64,000 bases of DNA from Bolinopsis microptera (lineage: Eukaryota > Ctenophora > Tentaculata > Lobata > Bolinopsidae). Positions 24,745 through 35,852 of the stretch are shown here, piece after piece. The translations under genes and the position numbers were made by a program. How positions within the stretch are numbered: the first letter of the stretch is position 1; each line of letters begins with the position of its first letter. The DNA is taken from the NCBI RefSeq assembly GCF_026151205.1, contig NC_087079.1, positions 6,234,169 through 6,298,168 on the forward strand, in the 5' to 3' direction. The notes beneath the pieces were generated by a model. That model did not search any database. It worked only from the letters and a program-made list of their open reading frames with translations, and was not told the DNA's origin.

Positions 24745-24826
<82 letters not shown>
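24745..24826. repeat. 82-base G homopolymer
   Basis: An uninterrupted run of G at the inner edge of the left terminal repeat of the Mutator-like element. The matching place in the right terminal repeat (about 33450) has no such run. It gives poly-Gly or poly-Pro frames that are not genes. Its exact length is likely uncertain in any assembly. Confidence 0.9.
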
Positions 24827-24828
<2 letters not shown>

Positions 24829-25600
24829 CACTCTGATTTTTTTGTGAAACTTAGTTTCGAAATAGCAGTTAACCAACAAACTAGGACCGGTGACCGAACT
24901 TTTGAGGGGGTCCCGGACCCCAACCGCCAAACGGTGCCCGCGGGGCAGCCACGCCCATATTTGGTCCAAATCAGGCCCAATTTAGCCAAATACCCTGAAC
25001 ATGCCCTAAACCCAAATTTTAGGTGCTCTTTTTGTAGCTAGTGGTCCCCTGAACTCGTATATGAATTTTCATCAAGATTGGACAAAAAATGACGTAGTTA
25101 TGAGCCAAAAACCATATGACCGTATTTGGGCATACGCACCAAATTTGATCGATTTTGGCCCATAAATTGGTCAAATATCAATATTTTTGAATGAAACCAA
25201 CTTTATATGGAAGGTAAGCCTATACTACACATTCTCTATGATTATCAGCTCAATATCTACCTAACTGTGGATTCTGTGTTCAAATAGTTGCAAAAAATGA
25301 ACAAAATCGCCCATATATTAGTTCGCGATATTTGCAAAACTGGGGGGGGTGTAACCCAAAAAAACCCAACTCCTACCCAAGAAAAGGTAATACTGGGATT
25401 GGGTTTTTTTGGGTTTTTTTGGGTTTTTTAAACAAAATTTAAACAAAATTCTAGCCATTTCATTAATTGTATTGAATGTGAATTATTTCCCACTGAGTCT
25501 TACCTACGTGTTGTTCTCATGTCTTAACTTAATAGATAGTTTACATAGTATTATATGAGTGTGTTTATATTGATAGTATGTTATCACGATAGCAAACAGG

Positions 25601-25732
25601 ATGTCTCGATCATCGAGATATAATCCATATGAATGCACAAAGTGGAAATGTGCCAAATGTGGCAAATGTGTTCTCCTGTCATGGAAGGAGGCTATGACGA
25701 AGGTCAAGGGCAAGTCAAAGCACATGACTTAA
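25601..25732 (+). CDS. Small Cys-rich ORF (43 aa), copy 1
   Basis: An ATG-started frame near the left end of the 3.26-kb element encodes a 43-aa peptide with four cysteines packed as C-x5-C-x2-C-x2-C (CTKWKCAKCGKC) followed by a basic tail. This looks like part of a zinc-binding knuckle or ribbon and may be the remnant of the last exon of a transposase. No start or stop context proves expression. The other strand of the same region is also open but featureless. Confidence 0.3.
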   Translation: MSRSSRYNPYECTKWKCAKCGKCVLLSWKEAMTKVKGKSKHMT

Positions 25733-25857
25733 ATTACTTGACTTAAGGCGGCTTCAGAGTCCGAGTCTCAATGATGTGTGCTTTCTCAATGATGTGTGCT
25801 TTCTGTCCGCCATAAGCTCCTTAATCTCCCCAGTGTTCTTGAGTACGGTGTCACTTA

Positions 25858-26993
25858 TTAGGTTATCGACGAAAGTGAGCGGTGGTCTGCCCCTCCCTCT
25901 GGTCCCATGGCTAGGTTCCCGAAGGAGAAGTTGGTGTACTGCCAGGTCATCATATCGCTGGATCTCTGGATGTGCCCAGCCGACCTCATTCTTCTGGCCT
26001 GTATCTTCGAACTAACTCTTGGGAGTGATTTAAAGACCTCTTTGTTGGTGCGATGTTCTCTCCAGTCCACGTTTAGGGCCATCCAAAGCATTTTACTGTA
26101 ACATCCGTCTATTATTTTCAAAGATTCTGTCATTGTCCACGTTTCCGTTCCATACAGGAAGATTGATTCAACTGTAGCCTTGAAACAGACGGATCTTTAA
26201 ATCTCGGCGCAAATTGGACCTCCATATAGCCTTCATTTTGTGGTAGGCAGCCCATGCCTTGGCCTTGGGTACCCTTAAGTCGTGCTCTGTTGTACTTATC
26301 CAGGCTCCTGGGTAGAAAAAATCCTCAACTTCCTCTAAGGCATGTCCGTCCTTAGAAGTTATTGTGTGTGGCTCCTCTTCTACTAAATTAACAGTAAGAT
26401 GCTTGGTTTTAGACAAAAGAGATTTTCTGCCTCCTCATCAGATGAGGCTTCTGTAGGACTGTAGCATGTGATGACAGTGAGCCTGCGCTTTCCATTGAAA
26501 GGCATGGTGAGGATCCTTGCGCTGTAAGATTTCATAAGACTTAAATAGCCTCATATGCTGTCCTCGTCAAGATGATTCCTACTCTCCCATTAGAAGCGCC
26601 AGCTGCGTTTTTCCACGCAGATGAGGTCACTAGATGAATCCCTTTGTTCATCTTTTCTATCCTGGTAGGCTCAGAATGCTCTACATGATGTTCTTGCAGG
26701 CCAAGGATGTGCAGTTTGATTCGAGAAAATAGTTCTGCAAGTTCGATGCGTTTGTGCTGTTCTCTGGCTGTTCTTATGTTAAATGTGCTAACCTTAGCAG
26801 TCCTTTTACATGATACAATACAATTGATGTTCATATTTTTTTGATGTTTTCTTGTTTGACTTTCTGTAGAAATAGGTTGTCGTGTTGTGGAGACCGAGTT
26901 ATCAGCTTCTGTAATAGCAGCGTAATTACCCCGGCAACCACTTCCACTAGAAAAATAAGGGGCTTTAACCCTTAAGCTGTTGATAAAATTCAT
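25858..26993 (-). pseudogene. LINE remnant: endonuclease joined to RT C-terminus (copy 1)
   Basis: Read on the minus strand. The first part (26993 to about 26420) is an apurinic-type endonuclease (EEP) domain: FNIRT at residues 71-75 and the metal-site context ILGLQEHH at 96-103 of the first frame, continuing in another frame after a shift near 26540. It joins directly at about 26416 to the C-terminal part of a reverse transcriptase (SKTKHLTVN, then YPGAWIS, KAWAAYHKM, DLKIRLF), with a further shift near 26175 and then DGCYSKMLWM, NVDWREH and KIQARRMRSAGH. The catalytic RT core between them is missing. These words are typical of endonuclease-reverse transcriptase proteins of RTE/CR1-like LINEs in animals. 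Not functional. Confidence 0.85.
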
Positions 26994-27539
26994 CTTGACT
27001 TTTCAGTTGGCTCACAATCCTGTGCAGTCCCCTGTACATTGGCAGTGGATTGTGTTCGTAACTCTTGCGCCACTAAAAGAGTAAAAGGTTAAGGCAATCC
27101 GCTTGAACAAAAGCCATCTTTAACTCTCACCATAATATCTTGGGTATCTTGAGCATGTAATTGCACGAACATATGCTATACAAGACAAATGTGACACTTC
27201 CTTTTTCTACCAAACAGCATCAGTTGTAATCCTTACCCAATCGTCACCTGCTCCAGTGTGGGACTTTCCGATTTTATCCCAAAGCATAAGGAGGTTAGAG
27301 TGAGAACAGAGCTACACTTTAGCGGGGACTAACCCTTCCCCTGACTACCTCGTTACCCGGTACCCCGGGCATAGGGAGCCGTATCCTGACTACCAGAGTG
27401 TGGTCCAGTCTAGCTGGGTCATAGTAGACTAGGTTGAACAGGGTAACAGCCAACACCTCTTTAGCTACTGTGCAATCCACAGTAAAGATTTACGAGTCTC
27501 AAAGCCTCTTGTAGACCAAGAGTTAAGGAGTCAATAGAT

Positions 27540-28470
27540 CAAATTATTGAACTTCCGGGGCTCAATGTCTCCCGTCGACCGTCCTGCCTTTAGCCTGGAC
27601 CCCCTGTTCAGTATCCAGTCTTCACCACGTGGAGGTAGTGGCTTTCATCATGCTGTCCGATGAGTGTCTGGAAGAGGGCACCAGCAGAATACCCCTTTTC
27701 AAAGTTCTGGGAGCCTCACATCAGACCAGGGCTTCCACCCAACTTCTATCCAGCGGTGACGCCTTGGGCCACCTAAGCTTCACACAACCATTGAAAGACC
27801 ACCTGCCTACTTGTAAAAATTTTGATGATGCGATAAGAACACTGTAACTTTGAAGGAGAGGCTTTCCAACCATCTTCTGACGGAGCAGAGAGTGACGAAG
27901 CGGAAACAGATGATGAAGAAGAGGAAGTGGAGGATATTGACTCATCAGAGGAATGGGCGAAAATAGTAACTGTGTATGGTGATGCTCTGCATCATGATAC
28001 GGCTGTTGAGGTTTGCCTCAATGGAGGGCGAGATCGAATGCCATCCCAGTCAAGATTTTAGCGACTCCGGGGCCATAAACAAGCGAAGATATCACTTAAT
28101 ATCACATGTGATCACGCAGCTGATGGTAACTGCAAGATTCTTTCAGTTGGAGATAGAGCATGGTTTCTCGTTAAGCGGATGATCAGGAAAACGGAAACAG
28201 AGATCGTGAAGGTGAGAAGAAAGGCTTTATTCCTCTCGTACCGGTTGCGGTCAGGGTTGGGGTCATCAGTGAGTTGCGTCCCTACTAACTTAATTTGCCA
28301 TGGCCATCGAAGTGAGCATTACATATGGCTGATATCATATCTGGATGGCCAACTTCTTCTGAGCACATCAGTGAATAAAATACTGCTTTTGGGTGATATT
28401 TAAGCGATTATATCTATTGTGATGTTGTAGTGATGAACAACAACAGTGATGTTGTACTGATAATTGTTTT
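27540..28470 (+). other. Right part of 3.26-kb element, copy 1, possible coding remnants
   Basis: Several plus-strand frames of 60-75 codons follow one another in different phases (27629-27847, 27976-28182, 28179-28403). Between the first two is a very acidic stretch (about 27848-27960; repeated Asp/Glu, ending DIDSSEEW). This could be a decayed transposase or host-derived exon, but I recognise no family. Confidence 0.25.
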
Positions 28471-28860
28471 GCTAGGTGCCTACATGATTTTATTTCCTTC
28501 AAATGAAAAATTTGTAAAAAACCCAAAAAAACCCAAAAAAACCCAACTCCTACCCTGAAAAAGGTCATACTGGGATTGGGTTTTTTTGGGTTACACCCCC
28601 CCCGGGGGTGTAACCCAAAAAAACCCAACTCCTACCCAAGAAAAGGTAATACTGGGATTGGGTTTTTTTGGGTTTTTTTGGGTTTTTTTAAACAAAATTT
28701 AAACAAAATTCTAGCCATTTCATTAATTGTATTGAATGTGAATTATTTCCCACTGAGTCTTACCTACGTGTTGTTCTCATGTCTTAACTTAATAGATAGT
28801 TTACATAGTATTATATGAGTGTGTTTATATTGATAGTATGTTATCACGATAGCAAACAGG

Positions 28861-28992
28861 ATGTCTCGATCATCGAGATATAATCCATATGAATGCACAA
28901 AGTGGAAATGTGCCAAATGTGGCAAATGTGTTCTCCTGTCATGGAAGGAGGCTATGACGAAGGTCAAGGGCAAGTCAAAGCACATGACTTAA
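28861..28992 (+). CDS. Small Cys-rich ORF (43 aa), copy 2
   Basis: Same 43-aa frame as at 25601-25732, within the second copy of the dimer, with the same C-x5-C-x2-C-x2-C arrangement. Function unknown; a decayed transposase zinc module is one possibility. Confidence 0.3.
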   Translation: MSRSSRYNPYECTKWKCAKCGKCVLLSWKEAMTKVKGKSKHMT

Positions 28993-29117
28993 ATTACTTG
29001 ACTTAAGGCGGCTTCAGAGTCCGAGTCTCAATGATGTGTGCTTTCTCAATGATGTGTGCTTTCTGTCCGCCATAAGCTCCTTAATCTCCCCAGTGTTCTT
29101 GAGTACGGTGTCACTTA

Positions 29118-30253
29118 TTAGGTTATCGACGAAAGTGAGCGGTGGTCTGCCCCTCCCTCTGGTCCCATGGCTAGGTTCCCGAAGGAGAAGTTGGTGTACT
29201 GCCAGGTCATCATATCGCTGGATCTCTGGATGTGCCCAGCCGACCTCATTCTTCTGGCCTGTATCTTCGAACTAACTCTTGGGAGTGATTTAAAGACCTC
29301 TTTGTTGGTGCGATGTTCTCTCCAGTCCACGTTTAGGGCCATCCAAAGCATTTTACTGTAACATCCGTCTATTATTTTCAAAGATTCTGTCATTGTCCAC
29401 GTTTCCGTTCCATACAGGAAGATTGATTCAACTGTAGCCTTGAAACAGACGGATCTTTAAATCTCGGCGCAAATTGGACCTCCATATAGCCTTCATTTTG
29501 TGGTAGGCAGCCCATGCCTTGGCCTTGGGTACCCTTAAGTCGTGCTCTGTTGTACTTATCCAGGCTCCTGGGTAGAAAAAATCCTCAACTTCCTCTAAGG
29601 CATGTCCGTCCTTAGAAGTTATTGTGTGTGGCTCCTCTTCTACTAAATTAACAGTAAGATGCTTGGTTTTAGACAAAAGAGATTTTCTGCCTCCTCATCA
29701 GATGAGGCTTCTGTAGGACTGTAGCATGTGATGACAGTGAGCCTGCGCTTTCCATTGAAAGGCATGGTGAGGATCCTTGCGCTGTAAGATTTCATAAGAC
29801 TTAAATAGCCTCATATGCTGTCCTCGTCAAGATGATTCCTACTCTCCCATTAGAAGCGCCAGCTGCGTTTTTCCACGCAGATGAGGTCACTAGATGAATC
29901 CCTTTGTTCATCTTTTCTATCCTGGTAGGCTCAGAATGCTCTACATGATGTTCTTGCAGGCCAAGGATGTGCAGTTTGATTCGAGAAAATAGTTCTGCAA
30001 GTTCGATGCGTTTGTGCTGTTCTCTGGCTGTTCTTATGTTAAATGTGCTAACCTTAGCAGTCCTTTTACATGATACAATACAATTGATGTTCATATTTTT
30101 TTGATGTTTTCTTGTTTGACTTTCTGTAGAAATAGGTTGTCGTGTTGTGGAGACCGAGTTATCAGCTTCTGTAATAGCAGCGTAATTACCCCGGCAACCA
30201 CTTCCACTAGAAAAATAAGGGGCTTTAACCCTTAAGCTGTTGATAAAATTCAT
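29118..30253 (-). pseudogene. LINE remnant: endonuclease joined to RT C-terminus (copy 2)
   Basis: Second copy of the remnant at 25858-26993, with the same internal deletion at about 29676, the same frameshifts and identical conceptual frames. Since the deletion is shared, it predates the duplication of the 3.26-kb element. Confidence 0.85.
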
Positions 30254-31869
30254 CTTGACTTTTCAGTTGGCTCACAATCCTGTGCAGTCCCCTGTACATT
30301 GGCAGTGGATTGTGTTCGTAACTCTTGCGCCACTAAAAGAGTAAAAGGTTAAGGCAATCCGCTTGAACAAAAGCCATCTTTAACTCTCACCATAATATCT
30401 TGGGTATCTTGAGCATGTAATTGCACGAACATATGCTATACAAGACAAATGTGACACTTCCTTTTTCTACCAAACAGCATCAGTTGTAATCCTTACCCAA
30501 TCGTCACCTGCTCCAGTGTGGGACTTTCCGATTTTATCCCAAAGCATAAGGAGGTTAGAGTGAGAACAGAGCTACACTTTAGCGGGGACTAACCCTTCCC
30601 CTGACTACCTCGTTACCCGGTACCCCGGGCATAGGGAGCCGTATCCTGACTACCAGAGTGTGGTCCAGTCTAGCTGGGTCATAGTAGACTAGGTTGAACA
30701 GGGTAACAGCCAACACCTCTTTAGCTACTGTGCAATCCACAGTAAAGATTTACGAGTCTCAAAGCCTCTTGTAGACCAAGAGTTAAGGAGTCAATAGATC
30801 AAATTATTGAACTTCCGGGGCTCAATGTCTCCCGTCGACCGTCCTGCCTTTAGCCTGGACCCCCTGTTCAGTATCCAGTCTTCACCACGTGGAGGTAGTG
30901 GCTTTCATCATGCTGTCCGATGAGTGTCTGGAAGAGGGCACCAGCAGAATACCCCTTTTCAAAGTTCTGGGAGCCTCACATCAGACCAGGGCTTCCACCC
31001 AACTTCTATCCAGCGGTGACGCCTTGGGCCACCTAAGCTTCACACAACCATTGAAAGACCACCTGCCTACTTGTAAAAATTTTGATGATGCGATAAGAAC
31101 ACTGTAACTTTGAAGGAGAGGCTTTCCAACCATCTTCTGACGGAGCAGAGAGTGACGAAGCGGAAACAGATGATGAAGAAGAGGAAGTGGAGGATATTGA
31201 CTCATCAGAGGAATGGGCGAAAATAGTAACTGTGTATGGTGATGCTCTGCATCATGATACGGCTGTTGAGGTTTGCCTCAATGGAGGGCGAGATCGAATG
31301 CCATCCCAGTCAAGATTTTAGCGACTCCGGGGCCATAAACAAGCGAAGATATCACTTAATATCACATGTGATCACGCAGCTGATGGTAACTGCAAGATTC
31401 TTTCAGTTGGAGATAGAGCATGGTTTCTCGTTAAGCGGATGATCAGGAAAACGGAAACAGAGATCGTGAAGGTGAGAAGAAAGGCTTTATTCCTCTCGTA
31501 CCGGTTGCGGTCAGGGTTGGGGTCATCAGTGAGTTGCGTCCCTACTAACTTAATTTGCCATGGCCATCGAAGTGAGCATTACATATGGCTGATATCATAT
31601 CTGGATGGCCAACTTCTTCTGAGCACATCAGTGAATAAAATACTGCTTTTGGGTGATATTTAAGCGATTATATCTATTGTGATGTTGTAGTGATGAACAA
31701 CAACAGTGATGTTGTACTGATAATTGTTTTGCTAGGTGCCTACATGATTTTATTTCCTTCAAATGAAAAATTTGTAAAAAACCCAAAAAAACCCAAAAAA
31801 ACCCAACTCCTACCCTGAAAAAGGTCATACTGGGATTGGGTTTTTTTGGGTTACACCCCCCCCAAAACT

Positions 31870-33449
31870 GACTTCGCTCAAAACAATAGGGTTTCAATAT
31901 TTTTTCATGAAATTTTCAGAATCGACGTAGAATCGCCTCATGACCTTAAGTTTTGTATTAGAATTTTGAGTTAGGCCTTTAAAAAAATTTGGCGGCCAAA
32001 TTCTGAAAAATGCCCGATATTCTTCAACGGTTGAAAAATTCCGAATCTTATGGTTAAGTAAGAATTTTTATTGTGTCTTATCGAAAGTGAATGAGAGAAA
32101 CACTTGTGACAATTTTATTTACTGGTCCTCATATTTGTAAAGCTATCCTGAAGCTCTGCGCTCTTTTCCTTCTCTCATCCTGCCAGCTCTTCTACACAGC
32201 AGTTATTGGGAGAATTACGACGTGGCTGCGTTTGTTGTCCAGCAAGTAAGTTTAAAGTTATGGTTGTTAAATTTCCTTGAACTTCTATGTCCTATGATCT
32301 TGCCAAAGGCGTAGATATAGCGCGCATACGCCTACCGTATGATCAGCTGTTTGTCGAGACCTCAAAAAGAAATAACAGTCAACCAAATCTGACTAAGAAA
32401 AACTCGACTACATAGAGCAACTGCAAGGGTGGTGTCTAATTGGTGCGCGTTGGTAGTAATGAAGTTTTGACACATGTCCCTAAAGCGATTTCATTTAATG
32501 AAGTTTTGATCGAAAGCAAGTCGACCACAAAGAATTAATTAACTCAGGCATGAAGCAATTCGTAACTCAAACTGAGAAATATGCCCGCACGTGCCACGTT
32601 TGTATACTGACCAGTCCACCACAAATGAACACATAAAAGGTGATCTGAAATTGAAACTAGTTTGATTTGCAATCTCTCGGTTCAACAGAAATGGCGGTCT
32701 CGTGATATAAGTTGTTCCGTGCAAAGCACAATTGAACTGCTTCCCGAATCCAACTATAATGAAGTATTTAAACTTGGTCCGTAGTCTTTGTGGAATTTGG
32801 ATAGATCTTTATAATTCAATTCGTGGTGGTCCCGTGACCTGTCAAAATGGGTTAGACGGGTTCCTGCTAGTAGACTTGAACCTGTCGACAATATTTCAGG
32901 AATGATTCCCGCAAGAAATTATATTCCTTCGTTTTGCTCTGATCCCTACTCTGGAACTAACTGCTGATGGAATTTCATACGATTCGTTGATTTTTTGTAA
33001 AAATTGAACATACATTTTATAAAATTCCGATATTCTTCAAGGGTTGAAAAATTCCGAATCTTATGGTTAAGTAAGAATTTTCATTGTGTCTTATCGAAAG
33101 TGAATGAGAGAAACACTTGTGACAATTTTATTTACTGGTCCTCTTATTTGTAAAGCTATCCTCAATACATTCAATGACAAAGTGTGATAACCGTTAAAAC
33201 AGGGGTCGAATTCACAAAAATAACGTAAACCGTTGATTTAAAGCAATCGCCGCTACTGTCTCTTGATTGCTGATGATGATCAGGAACGCATGACGTATAA
33301 ATATCATCACGACGATTATTGGTCACTCGAAATTAAATCGACCCGTTAAGAATGCAATGTAAGTGCGATGGTTTTTTGTGTGCATTTGTTACCTGTTACT
33401 AATTAATCCACAGGATCAAAATGTTTATTGTATCGATAAAAATGGATTT
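31870..33449. other. Right interior of the Mutator-like element
   Basis: No gene recognised. A block of about 136 bp starting ccgatattcttcaa at 32014-32149 is repeated directly at 33028-33162 (offset 1,014) with a few differences. The 878 bp between may be an insertion with direct terminal repeats or one half of an old tandem duplication. The 31870-31990 part resembles 10780-10870. Confidence 0.45.
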
Positions 33450-33737
33450 TAAGGCATAAGGAAGCATTGTTGAGTTCTGAAACCAAGTTTAATCGATTTC
33501 TCGTGCAATTTTAGGTCAGGAGTGGTCATCAAAATAAATTTTGAACTAAGTCGATATTTTGGTAAATTTCTAGCTTTCTGCCAGAAAATAAATTTTCGGT
33601 TTCTATAGGGGTTAATTAGGTATAAACTACAGTACAGCTGTACTTACACCCACATTCACAAGCATGCAAGCTCACCTGGTCCAATGAGCGGGAAACGGAG
33701 AACAAGGTCTGGTGACGTCATAGTCACGTGACCTCAG

Positions 33738-34080
33738 GCTCATAACAGTGGCGTAACTTTGCCTGTTGGCGCCCCCCGCTCAGTGACGAAAAGCGCCCCC
33801 CTAAAATTTTTTGTCCCTAAAAAAAAAAAAAAAAAAAAAAAAAAAGGTCGGGTACTTTTTTTCTCGCCCCCCTACAGCTTTTTGCGCCCCCTGAAGCAAG
33901 AAAGGGTACCCCAAATATTTTTTTCGCGTCGACCGAACGCTAAATTGGACAGGGAAATACACAAACAAGGCGTTTTTTCAGTGAAAGGGCCTAAAATTCA
34001 GGAAAATTGCGCCCCCCTTATACGGCGCCCCCCCGCACAGCGGGGTCTGCGGGGCCCTAAGTTACGCCACTGGCTCATAA
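33738..34080. mobile_element. hAT MITE with 8-bp target duplication
   Basis: The element proper spans 33746-34072 (327 bp). It has a 14-bp terminal inverted repeat, CAGTGGCGTAACTT and its complement, and is flanked by GCTCATAA on both sides (33738-33745 and 34073-34080). The CAGTGGCGTA terminus and 8-bp duplication are typical of hAT elements. The interior is rich in gcgcccccc and contains a poly-A run of about 27. It interrupts the right terminal repeat of the Mutator-like element and has no transposase. Confidence 0.93.
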
Positions 34081-34092
34081 TCACGTGACCTC

Positions 34093-34231
34093 AGACCCAA
34101 TTTGACGGATGTTACTCGTCTAAATTTCTTCGAAGTAGCGCGCGCCGCTTTCTTCTCGAAATGGCCCGATGGCAAGTGCTACGAAGTAGCGCGCGCCGGG
34201 CCAGATCATTAACAATGGTCAAAGACCCAAT
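34093..34231. mobile_element. 121-bp micro-element with 9-bp target duplication
   Basis: 34102-34222 is inserted in the right terminal repeat of the Mutator-like element, as shown by comparison with the left one. It begins TTGACGGATGTTA and ends TAACAATGGTCAA (inverted match at TTGACnnnTGTTA), and AGACCCAAT flanks it on both sides (34093-34101, 34223-34231). Inside, acgaagtagcgcgcgccg occurs twice. The 9-bp duplication again suggests Mutator-type mobilisation, possibly by the same enzyme as its host element. Confidence 0.8.
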
Positions 34232-34455
34232 CAATTGGGTTCTGGCCTGTTCAGCCCCCTGTCACCCGATCTTGAGGTGACGTACGACAACTCGTTAACC
34301 CAATCGATGTCTGGAGGGCTGCAAATTTTCACATGCCAAACTCACAACGGTTTTTCGGAGTTGTGCGAGATGACGACACATAGAGGCCGCAGAATTATGA
34401 GGACTACCAGATCCTGGTGGAACCTAAGCGATCCATGATATCACGACAGGCCCTA

Positions 34456-34464
34456 GATCACCAT
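34456..34464. repeat. 9-bp target duplication GATCACCAT (right)
   Basis: Partner of 24197-24205. Confidence 0.95.
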
Positions 34465-34948
34465 GTTGCATAGCATTTTAAAATGCACTTGAGAATTTCT
34501 TTCAATTGTTAAATTGTTCAACAATTCAAGCTGCCAGTTTTAGAGTGGGTTAAGAAAATATCGTGCGTCATCTCGGGGCGGAGCAGCAGTTTATTTGGTA
34601 CAAGTTAAAGTGCACAACTCAGTTAAATCAAATTACTTGATTCTGGGGAACAATTTGTAGTGTTCCCGTTTATTGCGCCGACGATAAGTCTCCTATCAGG
34701 ATAAATACTAACCATATTTAGTAAACATTCCCAATCATTTGTACCTCAATGACGTCGCGTTCGTGTAATTAACATACCCCCAAGTGAAGCACATGACATG
34801 TTCATAATCCTAGGTCTTTATTGTTGGGGTGAGTTTCACAATCCGGAAGTTGCTGAGATACCATCATAATAAAACACTGAATATAGGACAGGTAAAGTGA
34901 GTATCATGTGATCTGCCCTGGTATATAGTCCACCTTTTAGGAAAGTAC

Positions 34949-35144
34949 CGCCCTTGTGCCCTCCGCCCTTGTGCCCTCCGTTCTCGTGTCCTCCGTTCTT
35001 GTGCCCTCCCCCCTCGTGTCCTCCGTTCTTGTGTCCTCCGTTCTTGTGCCCCCTGCCCTTGTGCCCTCCGCACTCGTGTCCTCCGTTCTTGTGCCCTCCT
35101 CCCTCGTGTCCTCCGTTCTTGTGCCCTCCGTCCTTGTGTCCAGT
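34949..35144. repeat. 15-bp GC-rich minisatellite, unit 2 copy
   Basis: About 13 copies of the unit seen at 15963-16233, with roughly five fewer. Confidence 0.9.
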
Positions 35145-35810
35145 TTCCAAAAAGCTTTCTTAACCCCTCATAAATTATGAATATTATGAGTCATTTTAAT
35201 CACAATTCACATTGTTTTCAGTTCTCTAGAAACGTTCAGCTCTGTTGAACCTATTATTTGTACGCAGCATTATGCAGCGGTTGGCGAGGTGGGGAGACAT
35301 TTTTCAAAGTCAATTAATTTAGATGTTATCAGTATTGGACACGATAAAGTTCATTCGTATCACCTGAGATTGATTCCTCACGTTATCTTATCACTAGCAA
35401 TGTAGCAATGTTCTGCTCCTGCAAAAAATAAAATCCCTACACGACAACTCATCATGACTGGTTGTTTGTTTTCCGATAAAAAGTTCCAGCAGCGAGATTA
35501 ATCAATATTGCTGGATATTGCCTCTGTTCCCCCTACTCATAACTTCTAACCGTGCTGCCACCGCACAAACTTAACAAATGGCCCGAAATCAGTAACTTTC
35601 CGCCTAATTCACCTTCATTTCTGTTTCATCTCCCCGCTCAGGGGTCTGGGAAATGAGGAAACCCTCTCCGACAGCTCCGGTTCTCTTGTTAGTCCGGGTT
35701 ATTTCCCCTGTGGGAAGATGATGTTCGTCTGCTTGTGAGGAGGATTCAGTGCTGGGTGGTCGGATAATACTTTGTTAGACGTTAGTGTCCGAGCTTGGAA
35801 GCTCTGTTCT

Positions 35811-35852
35811 TGTAACACCTTGTAACACCTTGTAACACCTTGTAACACCTTT
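35811..35852. repeat. 10-bp tandem repeat, unit 2 copy
   Basis: About four copies of gtaacacctt (seven in unit 1). Confidence 0.85.

Larger units (their letters stand above)
25342..28603. mobile_element. 3.26-kb element, copy 1 of a head-to-tail dimer
   Basis: Starts with eight G then tgtaacccaaaaaaaccc and ends with gggttacac and eight C. Each end is a hairpin-like module: AACCCAAAAAAACCCAA, then a core (ctcctaccc ... atactggga) in the same orientation at both ends, then TTGGGTTTTTTTGGGTT. So only the outer 21 bp are inverted relative to each other while the cores are direct repeats. The dimer as a whole is flanked by AAAACT (25336-25341 and 31864-31869), and a related uninterrupted site occurs near 10773 (ccaaaatgacttc). 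A 6-bp duplication is known for Polintons, IS3EU and Dada-type elements, but no transposase is recognised. Confidence 0.75.
28604..31863. mobile_element. 3.26-kb element, copy 2 of a head-to-tail dimer
   Basis: Nearly identical to copy 1: every frame recurs 3,260 bp downstream. I noticed a 1-base difference in a T run near 28690 and five rather than eight G at its left edge. The join with copy 1 is CCCCCCCC followed by GGGGG with no target duplication between, so the two termini abut directly as in a circle junction or tandem replication product. Confidence 0.8.
24206..34455. mobile_element. 10.25-kb Mutator-like (MULE) element, non-autonomous
   Basis: Terminal inverted repeats start TAGGGCCTGTCGTGATATCA and can be followed inward for about 540 bp on the left (to about 24744); the right one (about 33450-34455) is lengthened by a hAT element and a 121-bp element. 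A 9-bp duplication flanks the whole and the empty site survives in unit 1. Long terminal repeats with a 9-bp duplication fit the Mutator superfamily, though no transposase is visible. The interior holds the dimer at 25342-31863 and unexplained AT-rich sequence. The equal 67-codon frames within the two terminal repeats are not genes. Confidence 0.85.

Noticed and set aside
24661-25041. Frames with poly-Gly or poly-Pro through the G run
   Set aside because: Made by the homopolymer; flanking residues lie in the transposon terminal repeat.
25342-31863. Telomere-like sequence at the ends of the 3.26-kb element (gggttttttt repeats)
   Set aside because: Only two or three units per end and part of a hairpin stem; no extended telomeric array.
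32014-33162. Pair of LTRs
   Set aside because: The repeats lack TG/CA ends, a primer binding site and visible target duplication, so I kept only the description as a direct repeat.
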